Assembly: GCA_013214575.1 (NCBI GenBank)
Contig: JABSSD010000153.1
Location: forward strand, 1 to 43,550
DNA: 43,550 bases
Direction of reading: 5' to 3'
From: Paracoccaceae bacterium
GTDB lineage: Bacteria > Pseudomonadota > Alphaproteobacteria > Rhodobacterales > Rhodobacteraceae
In this document: in pieces, positions 1-7,844 of the stretch
How the letters are laid out: every line of letters begins with the position of its first letter
Numbering within the stretch: the first letter of the stretch is position 1
Translations under genes and position numbers: made by a program
The notes under the pieces: model-generated
Seen by the model: only the letters and a program-made list of their open reading frames with translations
Databases searched by the model: none
What the model was told of the DNA's origin: nothing

Positions 1-1
1 G

Positions 2-88
2 GATGCGCTGCAATCGGCGGGCAAGGATGTCACTCATATCGATATGCCACTGAGCCCGGGTCGGGTTTGGGCGGCGATGAATGGCTGA
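2..88 (+). CDS. coxL: C-terminal end of aerobic CO dehydrogenase large subunit (partial)
   Basis: Only the last 28 codons are in the window; the gene starts upstream. The ending, DMPLSPGRVWAAMNG, is the usual C-terminus of molybdopterin-binding large subunits of the xanthine dehydrogenase/CO dehydrogenase family (typically DMPxTPxRVWxA). The FAD-binding subunit gene follows about 100 bases later. Large subunit followed by medium subunit fits the S-L-M order of form II (putative) CO dehydrogenases, so true CO oxidation is not assured. The form cannot be confirmed because the active-site loop lies outside the window. Confidence 0.7.
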   Translation, partial: DALQSAGKDVTHIDMPLSPGRVWAAMNG

Positions 89-96
89 TCTGGAGA

Positions 97-149
97 GCGC
101 CGGGGGGCCAGCCCCCCGGCGCGCTGCGGGATATTTTTAGCCAGATGAA
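97..149 (+). repeat. REP-like repeat, copy 1: GC hairpin plus conserved tail
   Basis: A perfect 12-bp inverted repeat (97-108 and 111-122, loop CA) is followed by a tail at 128-149 that begins GGGATATTTTTAGCCAGATG. The same hairpin core and the same 22-base tail recur at 4088-4133. The element lies between coxL and coxM. Such elements are common between genes in Roseobacter genomes; the function is unknown, possibly mRNA stabilisation or partial termination. Confidence 0.65.
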
Positions 150-190
150 CAGGGGAGTTGCCCCTTTGATCTTTGGGAAGGAAGGACGAA

Positions 191-976
191 ATGAATAATT
201 TCGAGTATGAGGCGCCTTCGACCGTTGCTGACGCCGTAGCGGCATTGGCGGCGGCGGACGCGCAGGCATTGGCGGGCGGACAGACGCTGATCCCAACAAT
301 GAAACTGCGGTTGGCGATGCCATCCAGATTGGTCAGCCTTGGCGGTATTGCCGAGATACAGGGTGTTAAGGTGGTGGATGGGGCAGTGTCGGTTGGGGCG
401 GCAACGACACATGCCACAGTTGCTGCAGAGGCCGGGGCCTATCCGGCGCTGGCAGAGCTTGCCAGTCATATTGGTGATCCGGCGGTGCGCAACCGCGGCA
501 CCATTGGTGGGTCTCTGGCCAATAATGACCCTTCTGCGGATTACCCGGCGGCGGCCCTGGCCTCGGCTGCGGTGATTACCACCAATGCGCGTGAGATTGC
601 TGCGGATGATTTCTTTCAGGGTCTGTTTGAGACCGCCCTGGACGAGGGCGAGATCATCACCGGTGTGAGGTTTCTGATTCCCGAAGTGGCGCAGTATCAA
701 AAGTTCGTGCAGCCCGCCTCGCGGTTTGCGCTGGTGGGGGTCTTTGTGGCCAAATACGCCGATGGGGTGCGGGTGGCGGTGACAGGCGCCTCTGAGTCGG
801 GGGTGTTCCGCTGGGGGGCGGCTGAGGCGGCGTTGAACGCTTCGTTCAGTGCAGATGCCCTGGCTGGCTTGACGGTTGATCCGGTAAACATGATCGCAGA
901 TCTGCATGGGAGCAAGGAGTACCGGGCCCATCTGGTTGCTGTGATGACCAAACGGGCGGTGGCGGCGGCAGCCTGA
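191..976 (+). CDS. coxM: CO dehydrogenase medium (FAD-binding) subunit
   Basis: This 261-residue protein matches the FAD-binding subunit of the molybdenum hydroxylase CO dehydrogenase family. In the complex it passes electrons from the Fe-S small subunit to FAD and on to the acceptor in the cytoplasm. The two FAD motifs are visible: AGGQTLIP near residue 34 and TIGGSLANNDPSADYP near residue 105. I chose ATG 191 over the in-frame ATG at 173 because a purine-rich ribosome site (GGAAGGAAGGACG) precedes 191 and the family begins at MxxFxYxxP. It follows coxL and is probably the last gene of the operon, since a hairpin with a T run follows. Confidence 0.88.
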   Translation: MNNFEYEAPSTVADAVAALAAADAQALAGGQTLIPTMKLRLAMPSRLVSLGGIAEIQGVKVVDGAVSVGAATTHATVAAEAGAYPALAELASHIGDPAVRNRGTIGGSLANNDPSADYPAAALASAAVITTNAREIAADDFFQGLFETALDEGEIITGVRFLIPEVAQYQKFVQPASRFALVGVFVAKYADGVRVAVTGASESGVFRWGAAEAALNASFSADALAGLTVDPVNMIADLHGSKEYRAHLVAVMTKRAVAAAA

Positions 977-999
977 ACCCTGAGCAATGACATCCTGAG

Positions 1000-1028
1000 G
1001 CTTCGCCAGGCTGGCGGGGCCTTTTTTG
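1000..1028 (+). terminator. Probable terminator after coxM
   Basis: A short stem CGCCA-GGC-TGGCG is followed by GGGGCC and six T residues, 24 bases after the coxM stop. It is positioned to end the cox transcript. Confidence 0.5.
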
Positions 1029-1111
1029 ACTTACGGACCTGATGGACGGAAGTTGCCATCTTTGGATCTGGCATAGCGGATCGGGGCCGTAAGGGCAGAG
1101 GCCTGAAACGC

Positions 1112-1145
1112 AAAAGGAGCGGCACCGGGCCGCTCCTTTTTATTT
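1112..1145. terminator. Bidirectional terminator between coxM and infC
   Basis: A perfect 8-bp stem (GGAGCGGC, loop ACCGG, GCCGCTCC) is flanked by AAAA on the left and a T-rich run on the right. It lies between two convergent genes and can terminate transcription from both sides. Confidence 0.8.
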
Positions 1146-1184
1146 ATTTGCCTGAAGCGGCTGGAGCAGATCTCCAGCGGCTGC

Positions 1185-1730
1185 TTATCTGGGCAGAGGG
1201 CCGATCAGCATAATCATCTGGCGGCCTTCCATCTTGGGCATGTTTTCGACTTTGCCGTGTTCTTTGATGTCTGCGGCAACCCGTTCCAGCAACTCACGGC
1301 CCAGGTTCTGGTGAGCCATTTCGCGGCCACGGAACCGCAGGGTCACTTTGACCTTGTCGCCGTTTTCGAGGAATTTGTACACGTTGCGCATTTTAACGCT
1401 GTAATCATGGACATCAGTGTTGGGCCGGAATTTGACCTCTTTGATCTCGATGATCTTTTGCTTTTTACGCGCTTCGCTTTCCCGCTTTTGCTGTTCATAT
1501 TTGAACTTGCCAAAATCCATGATCTTACACACGGGCGGTTTGGCATTCGGCGAAATTTCAACCAGATCCAATCCGGCCTCTTGCGCCATAAGCATGGCTT
1601 TGGCCGGGTGAACCACACCAGCGTTCTCGCCATCGGCGCCAATCAGGCGGATTTCGGAGTCACGGATTTTTTCGTTGACGCGCGGGCCGGTGTCACGTTG
1701 CGGCGGCGCATTATGGGGTCTGCGGGCTAT
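1185..1730 (-). CDS. infC: Translation initiation factor IF-3, ATA start codon
   Basis: IF-3 binds the 30S subunit, prevents premature 50S joining and checks start-codon pairing. The 181-residue product has the family landmarks: [15 protein letters not shown] at the N-terminus, [21 protein letters not shown] in the middle and the RFRGREM segment of the C-domain. No ATG/GTG/TTG sits at the conserved N-terminus. ATA at 1730-1728 does, with AAGGA eight bases upstream, and the next residues [16 protein letters not shown] match Roseobacter IF-3. An in-frame ATG at 1805 would add 25 unrelated residues. Rare start codons in infC are known elsewhere to give autoregulation, because IF-3 discriminates against them. 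Confidence 0.93.
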   Translation of the reverse strand: MARRPHNAPPQRDTGPRVNEKIRDSEIRLIGADGENAGVVHPAKAMLMAQEAGLDLVEISPNAKPPVCKIMDFGKFKYEQQKRESEARKKQKIIEIKEVKFRPNTDVHDYSVKMRNVYKFLENGDKVKVTLRFRGREMAHQNLGRELLERVAADIKEHGKVENMPKMEGRQMIMLIGPLPR

Positions 1731-1903
1731 CGGTTCAGTCCTTGCGTAATTACTAGAATTTGAGGCTGCAACGTAGACCCGACCCGCGTGTGTTTCAAGG
1801 CGCAAATGCGATCTTGCAAGGAAATCCTTGAATGGCGTGTCTTGCGTGAACGGACCGTTAAATAAGCCGCCGGTAAAGGCGATTTATGTTGCAGGATGAT
1901 GCC

Positions 1904-1942
1904 GTCGCTGGGCCGGGATTCAAAGGCGCTCGGCCCAGCGAC
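1904..1942. terminator. 12-bp perfect inverted repeat after fpr
   Basis: GTCGCTGGGCCG at 1904-1915 is exactly complementary to CGGCCCAGCGAC at 1931-1942, with a 15-base loop. It begins 9 bases after the fpr stop (leftward gene) and has no T run, so it may stabilise the mRNA 3' end or act as a weak terminator. infC follows about 170 bases further on. Confidence 0.5.
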
Positions 1943-1950
1943 AGGGGCGT

Positions 1951-2835
1951 TTAGTCGAGGAATGCTTTTTCCACAACGTATTGAGCCGGCTTGGAATTTG
2001 CGCCTTCTTTCAGGCCGTAACCTTCGAGCAAATCCTTGATTTCGAGATTGAAGGCCAGATTGCCGCAGACCATGGCGCGGTCACTGTCGGGGTTGATCGG
2101 CTCGACTCCAAGATCGCTGAATACTTCGCCCGAGCGCATCAGATCGGTGATGCGGCCCATCTTGGGGCTCTCTTCACGGGTGGTGGTGGGGTAGTAGCGG
2201 ATCTTGTTGAGATTCTCTTGCCCCAGCAGCTCGATCATCATCTCATCTTTTTTGAGGTTCGCAATCAGCTCGGCGCCATAGGTCAGCTCACCGGCGGTGC
2301 GGCAGGTATGGGTGATGATGATCTCGTCGTAGTCCTCATAGGTTTGCGGGTCGCGCAGCAGCGAGGCAAAGGGGGCAAAGCCGGTGCCGGTGGCAAAGAA
2401 CCAGATGCGCTTGCCGGGGATCAGCGCGTCATGCACCAGGGTGCCGACCGGTTTGGGGCGCAGGATGATTTCGTCGCCGACCTGGATGTGCTGCAGGCGC
2501 GAGGTCAGTGGGCCGTCCTGCACCTTGATCGAATAGAACTCCAGCTCGTCATCCCAGCTGGGAGAGGCGATGGAATAGGCGCGCAGCAGCGGTTTTTGCT
2601 TGCCGGTCTTGGGGTTCACCTCGCCCATCAGGCCGATCATCACAAATTCACCCGAGCGGAACCGCATCGTCGAGGGGCGGCTGACGCGGAAGGAAAACAG
2701 CTTGTCTGTCCAGTGCTTGACCGCGGTGACGGTCTGGGCATCGGGAAGGGTGGGAACGGCCTTTACTGGCTCGGCATTGGTGGTGGCATCGGTCACTTTG
2801 AGAATCTCGTTCATCGGTTGCACTGCCGACACCAT
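1951..2835 (-). CDS. fpr: Ferredoxin--NADP reductase
   Basis: This FAD-dependent enzyme transfers electrons between NADPH and ferredoxin/flavodoxin in the cytoplasm. The FAD site RAYSIAS lies near residue 85 and the NADP-binding GTGFAPFASLLRD near residue 150. The protein ends in VVEKAFLD, as bacterial FPR does. I place the start at ATG 2835 because AGAGG lies eight bases upstream; a GTG at 2844 and an ATG at 2814 (MNEILKV) are alternatives. It lies close to the sulfite reductase operon, which needs low-potential electrons, so it may feed CysI; that link is inference. Confidence 0.92.
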   Translation of the reverse strand: MVSAVQPMNEILKVTDATTNAEPVKAVPTLPDAQTVTAVKHWTDKLFSFRVSRPSTMRFRSGEFVMIGLMGEVNPKTGKQKPLLRAYSIASPSWDDELEFYSIKVQDGPLTSRLQHIQVGDEIILRPKPVGTLVHDALIPGKRIWFFATGTGFAPFASLLRDPQTYEDYDEIIITHTCRTAGELTYGAELIANLKKDEMMIELLGQENLNKIRYYPTTTREESPKMGRITDLMRSGEVFSDLGVEPINPDSDRAMVCGNLAFNLEIKDLLEGYGLKEGANSKPAQYVVEKAFLD

Positions 2836-2953
2836 GGCCGACACCTCTGATTAGTCGTTGATATGGGTCAGGGAAAGGATTTGTTTTGCATGTTTCCAAC
2901 ACGCGCAGGGTGTGATGTGCCAAGAACACAATTGTTAGTATGCAAATGAAAAC

Positions 2954-3361
2954 TCAGGCGGATGCGGGGGCGGCGCCGCGCATCCGGGCCTGATAGTCAT
3001 GTTGCTGCCAGTTGGCGCGGGCCAGCCATTGCTCTTCGGGCTGACGCGCCGCCAGTTGGTCGCTGATTTCAACGTCGTCAAAGCCGGCCCGGCGGGCCAT
3101 GGCATATTGGTCGGCGATCACATGGCCACCGGCCCGGATATGACCTTTGTAACCAGACAGCCGCAACTGGCGGGCAATGGTGAAGCCGCGGCCATCCGCA
3201 AAGCTGGGAAAATCGATGCGGATCATCTGCACCTGGGCGGCCAGCCGATCGACCAGCAACACGGGGTCGGTATCCGAGGTCAGGTCGAGTGCGGTATCAT
3301 CCTGGTAGCCGGCGGTCCAGGTGTCGGGGCCAAAGCCCGTATCGGTCACGATCACAGTCAT
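2954..3361 (-). CDS. DUF934 protein of the sulfite-reduction operon
   Basis: This 135-residue cytoplasmic protein matches DUF934, a family almost always found beside assimilatory sulfite reductase and CysH in proteobacteria; its biochemical role is not established. The core RIDFPSFADGRGFTIARQLR (residues about 52-71) is typical, as is the C-terminal segment rich in W and Q. The start is ATG 3361, which overlaps the cysH stop as ATGA, so the two are translationally coupled. It is the last gene of the cysG-to-DUF934 operon. Confidence 0.85.
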   Translation of the reverse strand: MTVIVTDTGFGPDTWTAGYQDDTALDLTSDTDPVLLVDRLAAQVQMIRIDFPSFADGRGFTIARQLRLSGYKGHIRAGGHVIADQYAMARRAGFDDVEISDQLAARQPEEQWLARANWQQHDYQARMRGAAPASA

Positions 3362-4137
3362 GTATTTGCTCCTGTGCGAATAAATTGCCCATCCACCACG
3401 TGGATGCCGCATTCTTCCTTGGTTTGGTCACGCCAGCGTCCGGCGCGGGGATCTTCGCCTTCTTTCACCGGCGAGGTGCAGGGGGCACAGCCGATCGAAG
3501 GGTAGCCTTTGGCCACCAGCGGATGGCGTGGTAAGCGGTTTTCGTCCATGTAGGTGCGCACATCGTCTGGCGCCCAATGGGCCAGCGGATTGATCTTGAT
3601 GCGACCCGTGGCGCCGTCGGCGGTTTCTTCGATTTCAAAGAAGTCCATCGCCGCGCGGCTGCCCGCCTGGAACCGTTTGCGACCGGTGATCCAGCCATCG
3701 TAGCCGCTGAGCGCTTTTTGCAGCGGCGCGGTTTTGCGCAGCGCGCAGCAGGCGTCGGTGCTGTTGAAGCGCAGGGCGCCGTGGGGGTCTTTCTCGGCGA
3801 TGTCATCGGCGCGGATGATGTGGAGATTGCGCAGGCCCAGCCGCTCAGACACCTCGGTCTGGTAGACCAGGGTTTCGGTGAACAACAATTGGGTGTCGAC
3901 GAAGATAACCGGGGTCATCGGGTCGATCACCGCAGCCATATGCAGCAGCACCACGGATTCGGCGCCAAAGCTGGAGACCAGGGCGATATGGCCCGCCTCC
4001 TGCAGCGCGCCCTGCATCACTGCAGTCGCCGAATGGTGGCGGTAGCGGGCATTCAGCGCCGTGACCTTTTCGGCCAGTTCCTGGTCGCCGGGGGCCAGCC
4101 CCCGGACCCCCGGGATATTTTTAGCCAGATGAAGCAT
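3358..4137 (-). CDS. cysH: Assimilatory adenylylsulfate (APS) reductase, Fe-S type CysH
   Basis: The enzyme reduces activated sulfate to sulfite with thioredoxin. The nucleotide-binding SSFGAES lies at residues 55-61 and the catalytic cysteine is C243 in ECGIH. Two extra pairs, C130-C131 (ACCALRK) and C217/C220 (CAPC), are the [4Fe-4S] ligands that mark APS-using enzymes rather than PAPS-using ones. It sits between cysI (four bases upstream) and DUF934 (4-base overlap). The start is unusual: the first 20 or so residues (MLHLAKNIPGVRGLAPGD) are encoded by a REP-like repeat, and no strong ribosome site is seen. A non-ATG start closer to LAEKVTALNARYRHH (residue 21 on) is possible. Confidence 0.9.
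   Translation of the reverse strand: MLHLAKNIPGVRGLAPGDQELAEKVTALNARYRHHSATAVMQGALQEAGHIALVSSFGAESVVLLHMAAVIDPMTPVIFVDTQLLFTETLVYQTEVSERLGLRNLHIIRADDIAEKDPHGALRFNSTDACCALRKTAPLQKALSGYDGWITGRKRFQAGSRAAMDFFEIEETADGATGRIKINPLAHWAPDDVRTYMDENRLPRHPLVAKGYPSIGCAPCTSPVKEGEDPRAGRWRDQTKEECGIHVVDGQFIRTGANT
4088..4133 (+). repeat. REP-like repeat, copy 2, covering the cysH start
   Basis: The hairpin CCGGGGGC-CA-GCCCCCGG (4088-4105) is followed at 4112-4133 by the same 22-base tail as at 128-149. Here it overlaps the first codons of the leftward cysH gene, so the repeat is either translated as the CysH N-terminus or lies in its leader. Confidence 0.65.
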
Positions 4138-4141
4138 GGGA

Positions 4142-5809
4142 TCAGGCGACCTTTTTGACGGCTTCGGGGTAAAGCGCGGCCTTGAAAGGGGCCATGCCAA
4201 CCCGGCGGAAGGTTTCCAGGAAGGTTTCCTCGGCATCGGTGCGCAGATCGAGGTAGGCCGTCACGATACGCTCAACGGCAGGCACGATCTCGTCATAGGC
4301 AAAGCCGGGGCCGGCCCGTTCGCCAATGTTGGCGGTCCAGGTGGCATCGCCGCCAAGGGTGATCTGGTAGTTTTCCACCCCGGCGCGATCCAGTCCCAGG
4401 ATGCCGATATGGGCAACGTGGTGGTGGCCGCAGGCATTGATGCAGCCCGAGATCTTGATCTGCAAATGGCCGATGTCATGTTCCAGCTTCAACGCGTCAA
4501 AGCGGGTGGCGATCTGCTGGGCAACCGGAATGGCGCGGGCGGTGGCCAGGGCGCAGTAATCCATGCCTGGGCAGGCGATGATATCCGAGATCAGGCCGAT
4601 GTTGGCGGTCGCCAGATCATGTTGCTTAAGCCTAGCATGGAGCGCGGGCAGGTCTGATTTATGGACATGCGGCAGGATCACGTTCTGCTGGTGGCTGATG
4701 CGCAGCTCATCATAGCCATATTTGGCGGCCAGCTCGGCCATGGCGCGCATTTGATCCGCACTGGCATCGCCCGGGGTGGCGCCGTGTTTCTTGATCGAGA
4801 TGGTGACAATGGCGTGGGTCTCGTTGCGGTGCTCGGCCAGGTTGGTGTCGGCCCAGGCACGGAACACCGGATCGGCCTTATAGGCGGCACCGTAGGTCTC
4901 GGTGCTGCCAGAGCGGAAGTTCGGGGCGGCGAAATGGGTTTTTATCTCGGACAGCAGTTCTTGGTCGGCACCGGTAAAGCTGGGGCGGATCAGCGCAAAG
5001 CGGGCCGCAACGCGGGCGCGGATATCGTCGATGCCGTGCTCGTGCACGGTGATCTTGATGCGGGCCTTATACTTGTTGTCGCGGCGGCCAATCTGGTTCC
5101 AGACCGAGACCACGGATTCGATATAGGGCAGCAGGTCGGCGCGGGGCAGGAAATCGTTGATCACCTGGCCGATCATCGGAGTGCGGCCTAAGCCGCCGCC
5201 GACCAGGATCTGATAGCCGGTCTCGCCTGTGGCGTTCTGGACGATACGCACCGCCAGATCATGGGCTTTCAGCACCGCGCGATCCTCGGCGGCGGCGCCA
5301 ACGGCGATTTTGAACTTGCGGCCCATGAATTGGAATTCAGGGTGATCGGTGGACCATTGGCGGATCAGTTCGGCCACTGGACGTGGGTCTTCGATCTCAT
5401 CCGCGGCGGCGCCGGCGAAATGATCCGAGGTCACGTTTCGGATGGTGTTGCCCGAGGTCTGGATCGCATGCATGCCGACCTCGGCCAGCGCGTCCAGCAT
5501 ATCCGGCACGTCGCTGAGTTTGGGCCAGTTGAACTGGATGTTCTGGCGGGTGGTGAAATGGCCGTAGCCCTTGTCCCACTTTTCGGCCAGCAGCGCCAAT
5601 TGGGTCATCTGGGCAGAGTTCAGCGAGCCGTAAGGCACCGCAACCCGCAGCATGTAGGCGTGCAGTTGCAGGTACAACCCGTTCATCAGGCGCAGCGGCT
5701 TGAACTCGTCCTCGGTGAGCGAGCCGTCGATGCGGCGCGCGACCTGGGCACGGAACTGGGCGTTGCGCTCAGTCACAAAGGCGGTGTCAAAGTCGTTGTA
5801 CTTATACAT
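4142..5809 (-). CDS. cysI: Assimilatory sulfite reductase hemoprotein (nitrite/sulfite reductase family)
   Basis: This 555-residue siroheme/[4Fe-4S] enzyme reduces sulfite to sulfide by six electrons. Both cluster/siroheme cysteine motifs are present: C413-x5-C419 (CPGMDYC) and C456-x3-C460 (SGCINACGHH). The N-terminal half has the repeated ferredoxin-like module (FTTRQNIQFNWPK at about 85-97). No flavin domain is present and no cysJ is nearby, so electrons probably come from ferredoxin or a separate reductase. ATG 5809 overlaps the end of the DUF2849 gene by 8 bases; upstream in-frame ATGs lie inside that gene and are rejected. Confidence 0.95.
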   Translation of the reverse strand: MYKYNDFDTAFVTERNAQFRAQVARRIDGSLTEDEFKPLRLMNGLYLQLHAYMLRVAVPYGSLNSAQMTQLALLAEKWDKGYGHFTTRQNIQFNWPKLSDVPDMLDALAEVGMHAIQTSGNTIRNVTSDHFAGAAADEIEDPRPVAELIRQWSTDHPEFQFMGRKFKIAVGAAAEDRAVLKAHDLAVRIVQNATGETGYQILVGGGLGRTPMIGQVINDFLPRADLLPYIESVVSVWNQIGRRDNKYKARIKITVHEHGIDDIRARVAARFALIRPSFTGADQELLSEIKTHFAAPNFRSGSTETYGAAYKADPVFRAWADTNLAEHRNETHAIVTISIKKHGATPGDASADQMRAMAELAAKYGYDELRISHQQNVILPHVHKSDLPALHARLKQHDLATANIGLISDIIACPGMDYCALATARAIPVAQQIATRFDALKLEHDIGHLQIKISGCINACGHHHVAHIGILGLDRAGVENYQITLGGDATWTANIGERAGPGFAYDEIVPAVERIVTAYLDLRTDAEETFLETFRRVGMAPFKAALYPEAVKKVA

Positions 5810-6110
5810 TGGCCTCAGCCTCCTGTTTGCCGTGGGCATAGTTTGAGGGGCCGGTGCGCCGGAAGTCCTCGCGGAAATGGGTGGGTTCGGGGCCGTTGTC
5901 GCCCGGTTTGACGTCAGCCAGATATGCGCCAACAATGGTTGCGACCTGGGATTGCGCTTTGAGCAGGCGCAGCTGCGCGTGGGCCTCGTCGGTGATCAGT
6001 TCGGCCTGGGCCAGATCGCGGCTCCAGTGGTCATCGGCGGTCAGGTAGATCACGTCGCCCTCAATCAGGGCGTTGGCGGTGACCACTTTGGGGGTAAAGA
6101 TACGGGCCAT
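5802..6110 (-). CDS. DUF2849 protein of the sulfite-reduction operon
   Basis: This 102-residue protein starts MARIFTPKVVTANALIEGDVIYL, the typical DUF2849 opening, and this family regularly sits between cysG and cysI in alphaproteobacteria. The function is unknown; a role in siroheme enzyme assembly is only a guess from context. It overlaps cysG by one base and cysI by eight, so the cluster is tightly coupled. Confidence 0.85.
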   Translation of the reverse strand: MARIFTPKVVTANALIEGDVIYLTADDHWSRDLAQAELITDEAHAQLRLLKAQSQVATIVGAYLADVKPGDNGPEPTHFREDFRRTGPSNYAHGKQEAEANV

Positions 6111-6958
6111 TATGCGAGCTCCATTTTCAGGTCTGTTAGCGCCGGCAGATCGGGCAGATCGGGCAAGGCGGGCAGGGCGGTGAGGCTGGCGCGTGGGGCC
6201 AGTCCCAGGAAGGTCAGGGCCGGGCCGTCAAAGCGGGCCTCGGCCAAATCGGCGGGCAATTGGCCCAGAGTGGTTTCCAGAACACGTTGGTTGGCACGGG
6301 AGGCGTTCTCGACCACGGTGACGGCGGTTGCGGGGTTGGCACCGTGCATCAGCAGCCGCCCCTGCACATAGCGTGCGGATTTCTTGCCCATGTAAATGGC
6401 GGCGACCTCGCCGGGGCGGGCCAGCGTCTGCCAGTCGTGGTCGGCAAAACCCTGGGTGTCATGGCCGGTCAGATAGCGAACCGAAGAATTGCGGCCGCGC
6501 TGGGTCAGGCTCTGACCGATGCCGGCCACCGCTGCCGAGGCGGCGGTGATGCCGGGGACAATTTGGTAGCCGACGCCCGCGGCATCACAGGCCGAAAGCT
6601 CTTCGTCGAGGCGGCCAAACAGGGTGGCATCACCGGATTTCAGGCGCAGCACCCGTTTGCCCGCCTGAGCTTGCGCAGTCAGCTGGTTGCAGATGTGCTG
6701 CTGGCTGACCTGAGGGCCAAAGCCTTCTTTGCCGACATTCTCCAGAATGGCCTGCGGGCCGGCCAGCTCCAGGATCTCGGGGCTGACCAGACGATCGAAC
6801 AGAATAACCTCTGCCTGCTGCAGGGCTGCCAGGGCTTTCAGGGTGAGCAGATCGGGGTCGCCGGGGCCTGATCCGGCAAAGACCACCTGACCGGGCAGCA
6901 TGCACATCCGTGCAGCGAGGCTCGGCGCGGCGGTGGGCTGGGGCATCTGGTGGCGCAT
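6110..6958 (-). CDS. cysG: Uroporphyrinogen-III C-methyltransferase (siroheme synthesis)
   Basis: The 282-residue protein is the SUMT domain only. It would methylate uroporphyrinogen III to precorrin-2, supplying siroheme for CysI. Landmarks are VFAGSGPGDPDLLTLKA near the N-terminus, LRLKSGDATLFGR in the middle, and VPGITAASA. The NAD/ferrochelatase domain of full-length CysG is absent, so that step must be encoded elsewhere, and cobA would be an equally valid name. The C-terminus is odd: a run of L-P-x-L-P-D-L repeats. I use ATG 6958 (MRHQMPQ); the longer reading frame upstream is antisense to the divergent regulator. It is the first gene of the operon. Confidence 0.9.
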   Translation of the reverse strand: MRHQMPQPTAAPSLAARMCMLPGQVVFAGSGPGDPDLLTLKALAALQQAEVILFDRLVSPEILELAGPQAILENVGKEGFGPQVSQQHICNQLTAQAQAGKRVLRLKSGDATLFGRLDEELSACDAAGVGYQIVPGITAASAAVAGIGQSLTQRGRNSSVRYLTGHDTQGFADHDWQTLARPGEVAAIYMGKKSARYVQGRLLMHGANPATAVTVVENASRANQRVLETTLGQLPADLAEARFDGPALTFLGLAPRASLTALPALPDLPDLPALTDLKMELA

Positions 6959-7005
6959 GGCGGCCTCGCTTTGTTGCGTTTGACTTGATGTTAGATATAG
7001 GAAAT

Positions 7006-7038
7006 ATTCCCGTATCATTGCTATATGTCGGCGGGAAT
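7006..7038. promoter_or_regulatory. Candidate operator between cysG and the Lrp-type regulator
   Basis: ATTCCCG at 7006-7012 and its exact complement CGGGAAT at 7032-7038 form an inverted repeat with a 19-base spacer in the 146-base divergent region. The spacing suits a dimer of dimers of the adjacent Lrp/AsnC protein. Related GGGAAT words follow at 7073-7078. Confidence 0.4.
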
Positions 7039-7104
7039 AAGGATCTTTGTTCCGATATTGGCGGTCAATTGAGGGAATGGTTCTGTTGCATGGAGAATTC
7101 GAGA

Positions 7105-7572
7105 ATGACGATACGGATCGACGCGACTGATCGGAAAATTCTGGCGGAGCTGCAGCGCGATGCCAGTCAATCACTGGATGAAATTGCCCGAAATGTGGGC
7201 AGTTCCAAGACGCCGGTGTGGAATCGTATCCGCAAATTGCGCGAATCCGGGGTGATTGGTCAGCAGACCGTGGTGCTGGACGCCGAGGCGCTGGGGTTTG
7301 AGGCTTGTTTCTTTGTCTTGATCCGCACCTCGGAGCATGAGGCGGACTGGCAGGCAAGGTTCTTGCAGGCGCTGCGAGACCGCCCCGAAGTGCAGGAGGC
7401 GCATCGTTTGGCGGGGGATATCGACTATATCCTGAAGGTGCGGGTTAAAAACGCGCGGGCCTATGACACGTTTTATCAGGCGCTGATTTCCGAGGTGCGG
7501 GTGCATAACGTGACGGCGCTGCTGTCGATGGAGGAGATCAAATCGACGACGATGTTGCCATTGGATGAGTGA
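7105..7572 (+). CDS. Lrp/AsnC-family transcriptional regulator
   Basis: This 155-residue protein has the N-terminal Lrp helix-turn-helix (DATDRKILAELQRDASQSLDEIARNVGSS onwards, residues about 5-60) and a C-terminal RAM ligand/oligomerisation domain. ATG 7105 is preceded by GGAGA; ATG 7090 is an alternative adding five residues. It is divergent from the siroheme/sulfite operon, so it probably controls that operon, perhaps in response to a sulfur amino acid. The target and effector are inferred from position only. Confidence 0.88.
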   Translation: MTIRIDATDRKILAELQRDASQSLDEIARNVGSSKTPVWNRIRKLRESGVIGQQTVVLDAEALGFEACFFVLIRTSEHEADWQARFLQALRDRPEVQEAHRLAGDIDYILKVRVKNARAYDTFYQALISEVRVHNVTALLSMEEIKSTTMLPLDE

Positions 7573-7844
7573 CCGAGCTGCGCGGGTGACCCATAAGGAG
7601 CGCTTCCGCGCGCTCTTATTCAGCAGGTGGGGAGGTGACGTTTTTGTCTTGGGGGTATTGCTGTGCTGAAAGCTGGGTGGATTTGCTGAGACGCGCATTC
7701 AGGGGCAGGTTTGCCCTGAATGCGCCTGTGTTAAGTCTGCTGTGTCTTGCCCGCGTAAAGGAGCTGCGCCCGCGCCCAGACACAGTGGTCTCGCGGTGGC
7801 CTGCGGCCATCCTTGACCCAGGCAAGACATAGGTTAGGCAGGAA
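7573..7844. other. Structured intergenic region between convergent genes
   Basis: The 272 bases hold several inverted repeats: GAGCGC/GCGCTC followed by TTATT (about 7598-7620), a probable terminator for the regulator; a stem of about 14 bp with one bulge at 7693-7725; TGTGTCT (7741-7747) with AGACACA (7778-7784); and TGTCTTGCC (7743-7751) with GGCAAGACA (7821-7829). The last two compete for the same left arm. No convincing gene is seen. Confidence 0.5.

Noticed and set aside
34-931. Long open frames on the minus strand opposite coxM
   Set aside because: They lie antisense to a clear FAD-binding subunit and have arginine/proline-rich composition typical of shadow frames.
6959-7357. N-terminal extension of cysG as a longer protein
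   Set aside because: The extra 130 or so residues are antisense to the Lrp regulator and its promoter region and look non-coding; ATG 6958 starts the SUMT protein.
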